From the NCBI GenBank assembly GCA_963621965.1, contig CAVFGN010000007.1, positions 1 to 63,147 of the forward strand: a DNA stretch of 63,147 nt. Direction: 5' to 3'. A program made the translations under genes and the position numbers. A model generated the notes under the pieces. It did no database searches. It saw only the letters and a program-made list of their open reading frames with translations, and was not told the DNA's origin. This stretch comes from JAEELC01 sp963621965 (GTDB lineage Bacteria > Bacillota_I > Bacilli_A > Acholeplasmatales > Anaeroplasmataceae). The stretch's first letter is position 1. Every line of letters starts with the position of its first letter. This document shows, in pieces, positions 44,095 to 53,103 of the stretch.

Positions 44095-45513
44095 ATGAAA
44101 AAAACTAAAATTGTATGTACAATTGGACCTTCTTCAGAAAAGAAAGAACAATTAAAGAGCTTAATTGAAGCTGGTATGAACGTAATGCGTATGAACTTCT
44201 CTCATGGTTCTTATGAAGAGCAAGGTGCACGTGTAAAGAATATTAAAGAATTAAATGAAGAAAATGGCTGGAATGTAGCTATTATGCTTGATACTAAGGG
44301 ACCTGAAATCCGTACTGGATACTTAGTTGGTTCTAAGAATGAAGCAGGTGAATTAGACTGGCACTTAAATCCAAAGATTCAATTAGAAGCAGGAAAAGAA
44401 ATCCGTGTAACTATGGATTATGACTTCACAGATGGTACTCCAGACAAGATTGCTGTATCATACCCTAACATGTATGATGATCTATCTGTTGGTGATTTCA
44501 TTTTAATTGAAGATGGTTTACTTCGTTTAAAAGTTACAGGTAAGGATGAATCTTGCCGTGAATTAGTATGTACTATTCAAAATAGCCGTACATTAAAGAA
44601 TAAGAAGAATATCAATGTTCCAGGCGTTAAGCTTAACATGACATTCATTTCTGAAAAAGATAAGAAAGACCTTGAATGGGGTTGCGACCAAGATGTTGAC
44701 TTCGTAGCTGCATCATTTGTTCGTCGTGCTCAAGATATTCAAGATATTCGTGATATTTTCGCTAGCAAAAATAATTCACATGTTAAGATTATTTCTAAGA
44801 TTGAAAACACTGAAGGTGTTGAAAACATGGAAGAAATCGTTGCATTATCTGATGGTGTAATGGTTGCTCGTGGAGACATGGGTGTTAACGTTGAAGCTTG
44901 GGATGTTCCATCTATTCAACGTGAAATGATTTATCTTGCTCAATCTTCAGGTAAGATTGTTGTAACTGCAACTCAAATGTTAGATTCAATGCAAGGAAAT
45001 CCACGTCCTACTCGTGCTGAAGTTTCAGACGTTTATGACGCAGTTCTTGAAGGTACATCTGCTACAATGTTATCAGGTGAATCTGCTCAAGGTGACTTCC
45101 CTCTAGAAGCTGTAACTTACATGGCTAAGATTGATGAAAGAGCTGAAGATGATATCGATCATGACAAAATGATTGAAAACGTTCTTGAATGTCCTAATGA
45201 TAAGGATGAAAAGGATGCTATCGGTTTAGCTGTTGCTACAATTGCTAAAGAATTCGAAGTTTCTGCAGTTGTTGCTGAAGGTGATGTTGAACTTGCTAAC
45301 AAGATTGCTCAATATCGTCCACAAGCTGACGTATTCTTCGCAGTTGAAAACCATGCTGATGCTAGAACTCTAGCTCTTGCTTGGGGTGTTCAAGCTGTAG
45401 TTGGTAAGTATGATGATGCTTTAGCTAAGGCTAAGAAGGCATTAGAACTTGAACAAGGCGATGCTATCTTAAAAGTTACTACAAAAGGTATCGAATTCGT
45501 TACAGTTAAGTAA
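44095..45513 (+). CDS. pyk: Pyruvate kinase
   Basis: Converts phosphoenolpyruvate and ADP to pyruvate and ATP. At 472 residues it lacks the extra C-terminal domain of Bacillus Pyk. Motifs: KIVCTIGPSS, MNVMRMNFSHGS, MLDTKGPEIRTG, and the active-site KIENTEGVENMEEI followed by DGVMVARGDMGVNV and TQMLDSM. Codons are less AT-biased than in neighbours (many GCT, GGT, ATC, AAG), as expected for a highly expressed gene. AAGGAGC precedes ATG 44095. It has its own strong promoter and terminator. Confidence 0.98.
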   Translation: MKKTKIVCTIGPSSEKKEQLKSLIEAGMNVMRMNFSHGSYEEQGARVKNIKELNEENGWNVAIMLDTKGPEIRTGYLVGSKNEAGELDWHLNPKIQLEAGKEIRVTMDYDFTDGTPDKIAVSYPNMYDDLSVGDFILIEDGLLRLKVTGKDESCRELVCTIQNSRTLKNKKNINVPGVKLNMTFISEKDKKDLEWGCDQDVDFVAASFVRRAQDIQDIRDIFASKNNSHVKIISKIENTEGVENMEEIVALSDGVMVARGDMGVNVEAWDVPSIQREMIYLAQSSGKIVVTATQMLDSMQGNPRPTRAEVSDVYDAVLEGTSATMLSGESAQGDFPLEAVTYMAKIDERAEDDIDHDKMIENVLECPNDKDEKDAIGLAVATIAKEFEVSAVVAEGDVELANKIAQYRPQADVFFAVENHADARTLALAWGVQAVVGKYDDALAKAKKALELEQGDAILKVTTKGIEFVTVK

Positions 45514-45532
45514 TATTTAAATTAAAAGAAAT

Positions 45533-45559
45533 AACTAAGCTTTCGGGCTTAGTTTTTTT
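45533..45559 (+). terminator. Terminator of pyk
   Basis: AACTAAGC (45533-45540), loop TTTCGG, GCTTAGTT (45547-45554), then T-run. Confidence 0.92.
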
Positions 45560-45605
45560 AATCTTAAATTGTAAATTTTATGTTTATTAGTTGTAAAAAA
45601 TTAGT

Positions 45606-45611
45606 TATAAT
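45606..45611 (+). promoter_or_regulatory. Promoter -10 of the RNase H gene
   Basis: TATAAT at 45606-45611, start near 45618, so only about 9 nt before ATG 45627, which has TGGTGA as its ribosome site. Confidence 0.5.
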
Positions 45612-45626
45612 TAATATGGTGATAAA

Positions 45627-46223
45627 ATGAAGTATTATGCGGTTAAAAAAGGTAAAACAACTGGCATATTTACCACTTGGGACGAGTGCAAAGAAAGTGT
45701 CGATAAGTTTAGTGGTGCCGACTATAAATCATTTACATCTATAGAAGAGGCAAAAAGATATCTTGAAGGAGAACAAGCTTCAATATCTAGTGAACTTATA
45801 GATACATTTGCCCATCCGGTGGCTTATGTAGATGGTTCTTATGATGTAAATACCGGTGCTTATTCTTTTGGAGCAATTCTATTTCATCAAAATCAAAAAT
45901 TAACTTTTAAGAGAAAATTTGACTCTGACGAATATTCTTTCGCACGAAATGTTGCTGGTGAAATACGCGGAGCTTCCTTTATCATTCAATATGCAATTAA
46001 AAATAATATAAAGACGCTAGATTTATTTTATGATTATCAAGGAATCGAAAGTTGGTATAATGGAGAGTGGAAGGCTAATAATGTACTTACACAAAGATAT
46101 CAAGAATTTGCAAAAAATAACAAAGATAAGATTAAAGTAAATTTCTTTAAAGTTAAAAGCCATACTGGGGTTAAATATAACGAAGAAGTAGACTTATTAG
46201 CTAAAGAAGCGTTAGGAATTTAA
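45627..46223 (+). CDS. rnhA: Ribonuclease H with N-terminal hybrid-binding domain
   Basis: Degrades RNA in RNA-DNA hybrids. Residues 1-48 are the viroplasmin/hybrid-binding domain (MKYYAVKKGKTTGIFTTWDE, then FTSIEEAKRYL), as in eukaryotic RNase H1 and Bacillus halodurans RNase H. The type 1 catalytic domain follows with D69 (YVDGS), E112 (GEIRGA), D136 (FYDYQGI) and D189 (EEVDLLAKEA), plus H179 in KSHTG. All four carboxylates are present, so it should be active. 198 residues. The Na/phosphate symporter starts 12 nt later. Confidence 0.94.
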   Translation: MKYYAVKKGKTTGIFTTWDECKESVDKFSGADYKSFTSIEEAKRYLEGEQASISSELIDTFAHPVAYVDGSYDVNTGAYSFGAILFHQNQKLTFKRKFDSDEYSFARNVAGEIRGASFIIQYAIKNNIKTLDLFYDYQGIESWYNGEWKANNVLTQRYQEFAKNNKDKIKVNFFKVKSHTGVKYNEEVDLLAKEALGI

Positions 46224-46235
46224 AGAGAGGTTTAT

Positions 46236-47948
46236 ATGATTGCAGCTAGTTTCATCAATATTTCTGAGTGGAATGTTGAAGGTTGGTCACTATTAATTAT
46301 TTTAGTACTAGCCGGTCTTGGTTTATTCTTATACGGAATAAATAGAATGTCTTCAAGTTTAAAAGCAATTGCAGGTGATAGACTTAAGACAATTATTAAA
46401 AAAACAACTGATTCACCACTTAAAGGAATATTAGTTGGTATTGTAGTTACAATATTAATTCAATCTTCATCTGGAACTACAGCTTTAATTGTTGGTCTGG
46501 TTGGTGCTGGTCTTATGACGTTACCCCAAGCAATTGGCGTAATTATGGGTGCTAACATTGGTACAACGTTAACAGTTTTGATGATGGGCTTACCTATTAG
46601 TGATTATTTTATAGCTTTTGTATTTATAGGTTCAGCTATTTTCTTCTTTGCAAAAAAGAAAAAAACAAAAGAAATAGGTCAAGCGTTATTTGGTTTTGGT
46701 ATTCTTTTTTTAGGATTAACTTTAATGAGTCAAGGATTAAACCAAATTTTTACTGAATATGAAGAACAAAGTAAGAATTTATTTACATATTTCTCAAATT
46801 ATCCTATTTTAGGATTATTACTAGGTACTGTGTTTACAGCTATCATTCAATCTTCAGCCGCAAGCCTTGGTATCCTTCAAGCCCTTTATGCAGGTGGTAC
46901 AATTAAACTTATCGGTGCTATTTCAATTATGATTGGTGCAAACGTAGGTACAACAATTACAGCAGTATTTAGTGCAATAGGTGGTACTACAGAATCTAAG
47001 AGAACTGCATGTGTTCATACTATGTTTAATGTTGTAGGCGCATTACTTTTCATGATTATTCTTTATCCTTATTCAATGCTTATTGAAAAAATTGAGGAGT
47101 TATGTCATTTGAATGGCGAGTTAACAATTGCTCTAAGTCACATTATATTTAATATAGTTGTTACATTTGTATTATTCTGGTTTAGAAACTATATGGCTAA
47201 ACTAGCATGTAAGATGTTTAAAGATAAGGCAAGCACAAATGTAATTTATAGAGGCTTAAATGATTACTCGTTAATAAAGAAATCTACTCCAATGGCTCTT
47301 GAATTTGTATCTACTGCTATTAAATATATGACTGAAAAAACTCTTGAATATTTTAATTTAACTTATAAATATTCATTTGAAAATGTTAAAGGTACTATAG
47401 AAGAAGCTGATGTTCTTGAAAAGGAACTTGATACGTTAGATAAACAAATTCATGATTATTTAATTAGAATTACTCAAGAAGGCGTTAACAAAGAAGATAG
47501 TAATACATTATCTAAATATTTAGATACCATTAAAGATTTAGAACGTATTGGTGACCATTTAACTAACATTATTGAGTTCTTTAATGCTAGATATGATTCA
47601 AACTTAACTTTATCAGAAGAAGGAAGTAAAGATTTAAATACTATGTATGAAGCCCTTCAAAAGATGGTTACAAATGCATGCGATGCAATTAACACTTGGA
47701 ACAAAGATGAAGCTAAAGTAGTCATTGAAATCGAAAATAGTGTTGATGAAATGGAAGAAGTATATCGTAAAAGACATATTATTCGTATTAATAAAGGTAT
47801 TTGCACTGTATCAGATCTAGATTATTATGTTGAAATTTTATCAAATCTAGAACGTATTGGTGACCATGCGGATAACATTGCGAATAATGTTGTAAATGAT
47901 GAATTTGCCGAAAATCCAATAACAGGATTAAAAGAAATAAGTTTGTAA
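46236..47948 (+). CDS. Na+/phosphate symporter with PhoU-like C-terminal domain
   Basis: A 570-residue protein. The N-terminal 330 residues are a Na/Pi cotransporter domain with two inverted repeats, each with the QSS signature: IQSSSGTTALIVGLVGAG and IQSSAASLGILQALYAGG, each followed by IGANIGTT/IGANVGTT. The C-terminal 210 residues are PhoU-like helices with two DLERIGDH / NLERIGDHADNI motifs that bind metals. Such YjbB/NptA-type proteins move phosphate, and direction is debated. GAGAGG precedes ATG 46236. Its final codons overlap the -35 of the next promoter. Confidence 0.93.
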   Translation: MIAASFINISEWNVEGWSLLIILVLAGLGLFLYGINRMSSSLKAIAGDRLKTIIKKTTDSPLKGILVGIVVTILIQSSSGTTALIVGLVGAGLMTLPQAIGVIMGANIGTTLTVLMMGLPISDYFIAFVFIGSAIFFFAKKKKTKEIGQALFGFGILFLGLTLMSQGLNQIFTEYEEQSKNLFTYFSNYPILGLLLGTVFTAIIQSSAASLGILQALYAGGTIKLIGAISIMIGANVGTTITAVFSAIGGTTESKRTACVHTMFNVVGALLFMIILYPYSMLIEKIEELCHLNGELTIALSHIIFNIVVTFVLFWFRNYMAKLACKMFKDKASTNVIYRGLNDYSLIKKSTPMALEFVSTAIKYMTEKTLEYFNLTYKYSFENVKGTIEEADVLEKELDTLDKQIHDYLIRITQEGVNKEDSNTLSKYLDTIKDLERIGDHLTNIIEFFNARYDSNLTLSEEGSKDLNTMYEALQKMVTNACDAINTWNKDEAKVVIEIENSVDEMEEVYRKRHIIRINKGICTVSDLDYYVEILSNLERIGDHADNIANNVVNDEFAENPITGLKEISL

Positions 47949-47971
47949 TTGATACATTTCGGTGGTATAAT
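47943..47971 (+). promoter_or_regulatory. Promoter of the GNAT gene
   Basis: TTGTAA at 47943-47948 (overlapping the previous stop), 17-bp spacer, TATAAT at 47966-47971 with TG at 47963-47964. Predicted start 47978, only about 9 nt before the ATG. Confidence 0.65.
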
Positions 47972-47986
47972 TTAGATGGTGATTTT

Positions 47987-48370
47987 ATGAGAGTTAGAAG
48001 TTATGACGCTTTAACAGATTACGATAATATTTTATCTTTAGTTAAGCAAGAAAAGTTAACTGATTTATACAAAAAAGATAAAAATCTTTATAAAGAGGCT
48101 TTATCTAATAGTGAATCTTTTGTTTGTGTCGAAAATGATGAAATGATTGGTTTTATGCGTTGTATCTCAGACTTTACTTATACTACTTATGTGATGGAAG
48201 TTTTGTGCAAAGACGGATATGATAAATTGGAAGTTTACAAATGTTTACTAGAAAAAGCTAGTCGTCTTGCAGTACATGGAATTACAAATATAATTACAGA
48301 TGATTTATCCGATGAATCATTCTATGAAGCATTAGGCTTCAAGAAAAATGGTATCGGCATGTCTAAATAA
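47987..48370 (+). CDS. GNAT family N-acetyltransferase
   Basis: A 127-residue acetyl-CoA-dependent acetyltransferase. ENDEMIGFMRCISDFTYTTYVMEVLCKDGYD corresponds in position to the beta4 acetyl-CoA region, and DESFYEALGFKKNGIGM is the characteristic C-terminal end of the fold. It is short but complete at both ends. The Q/RxxGxG/A motif is not well preserved, so catalytic details are uncertain. The substrate is unknown. Monocistronic, closed by the terminator at 48378. Confidence 0.82.
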   Translation: MRVRSYDALTDYDNILSLVKQEKLTDLYKKDKNLYKEALSNSESFVCVENDEMIGFMRCISDFTYTTYVMEVLCKDGYDKLEVYKCLLEKASRLAVHGITNIITDDLSDESFYEALGFKKNGIGMSK

Positions 48371-48377
48371 GATATAT

Positions 48378-48408
48378 AAGGTTTTAGATTTTATCTAAGG
48401 CCTTTTCT
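48378..48408 (+). terminator. Terminator of the GNAT gene
   Basis: AAGGTTTTAGAT (48378-48389) pairs with ATCTAAGGCCTT (48393-48404) with two wobble pairs and a 3-nt loop, then a T-rich tail. Confidence 0.82.
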
Positions 48409-48415
48409 TTTGCTA

Positions 48416-48443
48416 TTGACACAAAGATTTAAAGGTATAAAAT
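48416..48443 (+). promoter_or_regulatory. Promoter of the second MATE gene
   Basis: TTGACA (full consensus) at 48416-48421, 16-bp spacer, TAAAAT at 48438-48443. Confidence 0.7.
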
Positions 48444-48468
48444 ATAAAAGTTGTATTAAGGAGATAAT

Positions 48469-49851
48469 ATGAAAAAAGATGTTGACTTTACAAGTGGCAA
48501 TTTATTTAAAAAGATGAATTTATATACAATTCCATTAATTTTAGCTGGCTTGTTACAATTATTATTTAGCGCAGCAGATTTAATTGTTTGTGGTAACTTC
48601 GGTTCGGAAAACTCAGTAGGTGCTATATCATCTACGAGTGCATTAACAAGTTTAATTATTAACTTGTTCATAGGTATTTCAACAGGATCTAACGTGTTGA
48701 TGGCTAGAGCTTACGGACTAAACGATAAAGAAAAAGGACAAAGAGTTGTTTATACGGCGATGTTCTATTCTATTATAATCGGTCTTATAGCTTCCGTATT
48801 TGGGGTTATATTTTCAAAACAATTACTAGAACTTCAAGGAACAAAAGAAGAATTTTTATCTCTGAGTAATGATTATTTAAAAATGTATTTTGTAGGCGTA
48901 TTCTTCATGATGATTTATAACTTTGGTTCTTCTATTTTACGTGCTATAGGAGATACTAGAAAACCTTTCTTTTTCTTGTTAGCAGCTGGAATTATAAACA
49001 TCATATTCAACTTCATTTTTGTATGTGGTTTTAAATTAGATACACTTGGAGTTGGTATTGCGACAGCTATGAGCCAAGCTGTTTCAGCTATTTTAATTGT
49101 TATAACTTTATTTAGATCAAAAGGGTTCTTTCATTTCAATTTAAAAGAATTTAGACCATATAAAACTGAGGGGAAACAAATTATTTTTATCGGTGTGCCT
49201 GCAGGTCTTCAATCAGTTATATTTTCTATATCTAATGTTATTATTCAATCTTCAATTAATTCACTAGGAACTGCGGTAGTAAACGGAAGTGGCGCTAGTT
49301 CATCTATTGAAGGATTTATCTACACATCTATGGAACAAACATGTTATACATGTATTGCCTTTATAAGCGCTAATTACGCTGTAAAGAACTATAAAAATAT
49401 TAAAAAAATATTATTCTATTCAATAGTAATGGTATTAATGTATGATTTAGTATTCTCTGGTATAGGTTTACTTTTAAGTAGACAATTGATTAACATTTAT
49501 GTTAAAGATGAAGCTTCAATTTTAGAAGGTCAAAAACGTTTAATTATATTAGCTGCTACATACTCATTATGTGGTATATGTGATGTATTGGCTAGTGCTA
49601 TAAGAGGTATTAATTCTCAATTAATTCCAACAATTGTAACAGCTATAGGTATTTGTGGTACTAGACTTGTATTCATTTATGGATTCTTCCCACATGAAAC
49701 ATTCCATAACTTAGCAAGTATTACATGGTCTTATCCTGCATCATGGACTATTACATTGATTGCGCATACAATATGTTTTGTTATTCTTTATAAATCAATG
49801 ATTAAGAATTTTAATGTTGTGGCTCAAAAGAAAGAAATAATTAATGCCTAA
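48469..49851 (+). CDS. MATE family efflux transporter
   Basis: A 460-residue protein with about twelve membrane segments. The MATE N-terminal phrase is TIPLILAGLLQLLFSAADLIVCGNFGS, with FIGISTGSNVLMARAYG next. The second repeat begins FIGVPAGLQSVIFSISNVIIQ. It differs enough from the MATE at 21854 to be a separate lineage rather than a recent duplicate. The substrate is unknown. AAGGAG precedes ATG 48469. It has its own consensus -35 promoter and terminator. Confidence 0.93.
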   Translation: MKKDVDFTSGNLFKKMNLYTIPLILAGLLQLLFSAADLIVCGNFGSENSVGAISSTSALTSLIINLFIGISTGSNVLMARAYGLNDKEKGQRVVYTAMFYSIIIGLIASVFGVIFSKQLLELQGTKEEFLSLSNDYLKMYFVGVFFMMIYNFGSSILRAIGDTRKPFFFLLAAGIINIIFNFIFVCGFKLDTLGVGIATAMSQAVSAILIVITLFRSKGFFHFNLKEFRPYKTEGKQIIFIGVPAGLQSVIFSISNVIIQSSINSLGTAVVNGSGASSSIEGFIYTSMEQTCYTCIAFISANYAVKNYKNIKKILFYSIVMVLMYDLVFSGIGLLLSRQLINIYVKDEASILEGQKRLIILAATYSLCGICDVLASAIRGINSQLIPTIVTAIGICGTRLVFIYGFFPHETFHNLASITWSYPASWTITLIAHTICFVILYKSMIKNFNVVAQKKEIINA

Positions 49852-49864
49852 ACAAAATATTTAT

Positions 49865-49890
49865 AAGAAGAGGAAACTCTTCTTTTTTTT
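49865..49890 (+). terminator. Terminator of the second MATE gene
   Basis: AAGAAGAG (49865-49872), GAAA loop, CTCTTCTT (49877-49884), then T6. Confidence 0.93.
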
Positions 49891-49902
49891 GCATTCCAAT
49901 AA

Positions 49903-49911
49903 TGTTATAAT
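49903..49911 (+). promoter_or_regulatory. Promoter -10 of uvrB-sdaA-rlmD
   Basis: TGTTATAAT at 49903-49911 (extended -10), start near 49918. No LexA-type box is evident. Confidence 0.55.
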
Positions 49912-49935
49912 TAAACAAGTTAGAGGATATGAAAA

Positions 49936-51903
49936 ATGGGATTTGAACTTGTATCAAAATTTGTTCCTTTTGGTGACCAACCTAAGGCTATTAAACAAAT
50001 AGTTGATAATTTTAATAACGGTATTAAAGAACAGGTGTTGCTTGGCGCAACCGGAACTGGTAAAACATTTACTGTATGTAATATTATCAAAGAATTAAAT
50101 AAGAAAACATTAATATTGGTTCATAATAAAACCCTTGCTGGTCAACTTTACAATGAGGTTAAAAACTTTTTCCCTAATAATCATGTTGAATATTTCATTT
50201 CCTATTACGACTACTATCAGCCAGAAGCCTACGTTGTGTCTAGCGATACTTTTATAGAAAAAGATGCGAAAATCAATGATGAAATTGATGAATTGCGTCA
50301 TAGAGCTACAGCTAGTTTACTAGAGTTTGATGATGTAATTGTCGTAGCTTCTGTTTCTTGTATTTATGGTATAGGAAACCCTGATGATTATCTAAATTCA
50401 ATGCTTTGCTTAAGAGTTGGTCAAAAGATAGAGATAGACGATATTTTAAATCATTTAGTTTTTTTACAATATGAACGAAATGATTATGATTTTAAACGTG
50501 GTTCATTTAGAAAAAAAGGCGATACAATTGATATCATCCCAGCTTCTGTTCATGAACATGCGGTAAGAATTGAAATGTTCGATGATGAAATTGACAAAAT
50601 TAAATTAATTGATGTAATCACTGGCAAAACTATTGAATCAATTGAGTTTATCAATATTTTTGGTGCATCCTTCTTTGTAACACCAAAAGAGAGACTTGAT
50701 GAAGCTTGTAAGAGAATTGAAGCTGAACTTAAAAATCAAGTTAGAAAATTTAGTGATGAAGGCAAACTATTAGAAGCTGAACGTATTGAACAAAGAACCA
50801 AATATGATCTTGAGATGATTAGAGAAATGGGAAGTTGTTCAGGTATTGAAAACTATAGTAGACATATGGAATTAAGAGAAGAAGGTGAAACACCTTCAAC
50901 ACTTCTTGATTTCTTTAAAAAAGACTTTTTACTTGTAGTTGATGAATCTCATGTAACGATTCCGCAAATTGGAGGAATGTATAATGGTGACAGAAGTAGA
51001 AAAGAGACTCTTGTAAATTATGGATTCCGCTTACCTAGTGCCCTTGATAATAGACCACTAAAGTTTGCGGAATTTGAGAAAAAACTTGATAAAGTGCTTT
51101 ATATGTCAGCTACACCTGGCGACTATGAAATGTCAAAAGAACTAAAAGTCGCAGAACAAATCATAAGACCTACAGGTTTATTAGATCCAATTATTGAGAT
51201 AAGACCAACACTTGGCCAAGTGGATGATATTTATAAAGAGATAATTGAAAGAGTTGAGAAAAAAGAAAAGGTTTTAATTACAACTTTGACTATACAAATG
51301 AGTGAAGACTTAACGAATTATCTAAAAAACATGGATTTAAAAGTAGCTTATTTACATAGTAAAATTAAACCTCTTGAGCGTTTAGATATAATAAGAGATT
51401 TACGTCTTGGTAAGTATGACTGTTTAGTTGGCATCAATCTTCTTCGTGAAGGTTTAGATATTCCTGAAGTATCGCTTGTATGTATTTTAGATGCGGATAA
51501 ACAAGGATTTTTAAGAAGTAATAGATCTTTAATTCAAACGATAGGTCGTGCGGCTAGAAATCAAAATGGTAAAGTTATAATGTATGCAGATACTATCTCT
51601 GATGCCATGAATAGTGCTATTAAAGAGACTGCTAGACGTAGACAAATTCAAGAAGAATATAATAAAGAAAATAATATTATTCCTCATACAATCATAAAAG
51701 ATATTCCTGAAAGTGTTTCAATACACAAAGCACGTGAAGAAGAGATTTTGAAAAATAAAGATGAAACTGAATTAACTAAAGAAGAAACACTTGAAATGAT
51801 TAAACAGCTTGAAGATGAAATGAAAGAATTTGCAAAAAATCTTAATTTCGAAATGGCTGCACAAATTCGAGATACAATTATTGAACTTAAAAAGAAGGTA
51901 TAA
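49936..51903 (+). CDS. uvrB: Excinuclease ABC subunit B
   Basis: Damage-verification helicase of nucleotide excision repair. It has Walker A GATGTGKT near residue 38-45, the beta-hairpin SYYDYYQPEAYV near 92, DESHVTIPQIGGMYNGDRSRK near 336, and helicase motifs GINLLREGLDIPEVSLV and QTIGRAARN. The C-terminal UVR motif that binds UvrA/UvrC is near residues 620-655. Length 655 is normal. GAGG at 49923-49926 sets ATG 49936. uvrA is not adjacent, unlike many Firmicutes; sdaA follows after 2 nt. Confidence 0.97.
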   Translation: MGFELVSKFVPFGDQPKAIKQIVDNFNNGIKEQVLLGATGTGKTFTVCNIIKELNKKTLILVHNKTLAGQLYNEVKNFFPNNHVEYFISYYDYYQPEAYVVSSDTFIEKDAKINDEIDELRHRATASLLEFDDVIVVASVSCIYGIGNPDDYLNSMLCLRVGQKIEIDDILNHLVFLQYERNDYDFKRGSFRKKGDTIDIIPASVHEHAVRIEMFDDEIDKIKLIDVITGKTIESIEFINIFGASFFVTPKERLDEACKRIEAELKNQVRKFSDEGKLLEAERIEQRTKYDLEMIREMGSCSGIENYSRHMELREEGETPSTLLDFFKKDFLLVVDESHVTIPQIGGMYNGDRSRKETLVNYGFRLPSALDNRPLKFAEFEKKLDKVLYMSATPGDYEMSKELKVAEQIIRPTGLLDPIIEIRPTLGQVDDIYKEIIERVEKKEKVLITTLTIQMSEDLTNYLKNMDLKVAYLHSKIKPLERLDIIRDLRLGKYDCLVGINLLREGLDIPEVSLVCILDADKQGFLRSNRSLIQTIGRAARNQNGKVIMYADTISDAMNSAIKETARRRQIQEEYNKENNIIPHTIIKDIPESVSIHKAREEEILKNKDETELTKEETLEMIKQLEDEMKEFAKNLNFEMAAQIRDTIIELKKKV

Positions 51904-51905
51904 AT

Positions 51906-53102
51906 ATGTATTCTATAAAAGAACTGTATAAAATTGGAAATGGTCCCTCAAGTTCACATACAATGGGTCCTAAAAAAGCAACACTTATATTTAATGAACG
52001 ATATTTTAATGCGACTAATGCAAAAGTAATTTTATATGGTTCTTTAGCATTAACCGGAAGAGGACACTTAACTGATAAAGTTATTCGTGATACAATTTTT
52101 TGTGCTTGTGATATCGAGTTTGACTATTTAACAGATGTACCTCATCCAAACACTCTAGATTTTATTGCCTACGAAAACGATAAAGAAATAGGTAAGATGA
52201 GAGTGTTCTCTGTTGGCGGCGGCACTATTCAAATTGAGGGCGAAAAGCTTAAAGAAAAAGACACGCTATATCATATCAATACTTTAGCTGGAATCAAAAA
52301 ATATATAGGCGAAAAAAACATGGATCTATATGATTTTGTAATCGAACATGAGGATAGTGATTTTTTAGATTACATGGATCAAATATATGATCAAATGTTA
52401 AACACAATTAATAATGGTTTATCTAAAACAACTATTATTCAAGGTAAACTTAATATTTCAAGAAAAGCTAAAACTTTATATAATAAGAAAGTTAAAGAAA
52501 CACAAGACGAAAGAGACTTGAGACGTTTATATGCTTATGCATATGCGGCAAGTGAAGAGAATGCGGACGGCGGTGTAATTGTTACAAGTCCTACTTGTGG
52601 TTCTTGTGGTATAGTGCCAGCTGTACTTAGATATTCAATTGAACATGATAATATTTCACGTGATTTAGCTATCAAAGGATTATGCGTTGCGGGATTAATA
52701 GGTAATATCGTTAAACAAAATGGCTCGATTTCTGGTGCAGAAGCAGGATGCCAGGCAGAGGTGGGTACTGCTTGTTCGATGGCCGCAGGATACTACGCAT
52801 ATGTTTTAGGATATAACGCAGATATAATTGACGAGGCGAGTGAAATAGCGCTTGAGCACCATTTAGGCCTTACATGCGACCCTATTTTAGGCTATGTACA
52901 AATTCCTTGTATTGAACGAAATGCTGTAGGCGCAATCCGTGCAATAAATGCAGCTAAATTAGCAAGTCTGCTTGAAGCTCGAGAACAAAAGATAAGTTTT
53001 GATATGGTAGTTATGACTATGCTTGAAACAGGTAAAGATATAAAAAACAAATATAGAGAAACTAGTCAAGGTGGTTTGGCTAAATATTATAGTGGAGAAT
53101 AA
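51906..53102 (+). CDS. sdaA: L-serine ammonia-lyase, iron-sulfur dependent (single chain)
   Basis: Deaminates L-serine to pyruvate and ammonia. At 398 residues it joins the beta (residues 1-150) and alpha (190-398) domains that B. subtilis makes as SdaAB and SdaAA. The substrate motif is GNGPSSSHTMGP near residue 12-23. The [4Fe-4S] cysteines include TSPTCGSCGIVP near 232 and GCQAEVGTACSMAAG near 280. It directly follows uvrB and is followed by rlmD. With pyruvate kinase nearby it adds another pyruvate source. Confidence 0.95.
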   Translation: MYSIKELYKIGNGPSSSHTMGPKKATLIFNERYFNATNAKVILYGSLALTGRGHLTDKVIRDTIFCACDIEFDYLTDVPHPNTLDFIAYENDKEIGKMRVFSVGGGTIQIEGEKLKEKDTLYHINTLAGIKKYIGEKNMDLYDFVIEHEDSDFLDYMDQIYDQMLNTINNGLSKTTIIQGKLNISRKAKTLYNKKVKETQDERDLRRLYAYAYAASEENADGGVIVTSPTCGSCGIVPAVLRYSIEHDNISRDLAIKGLCVAGLIGNIVKQNGSISGAEAGCQAEVGTACSMAAGYYAYVLGYNADIIDEASEIALEHHLGLTCDPILGYVQIPCIERNAVGAIRAINAAKLASLLEAREQKISFDMVVMTMLETGKDIKNKYRETSQGGLAKYYSGE

Positions 53103-53103
53103 A

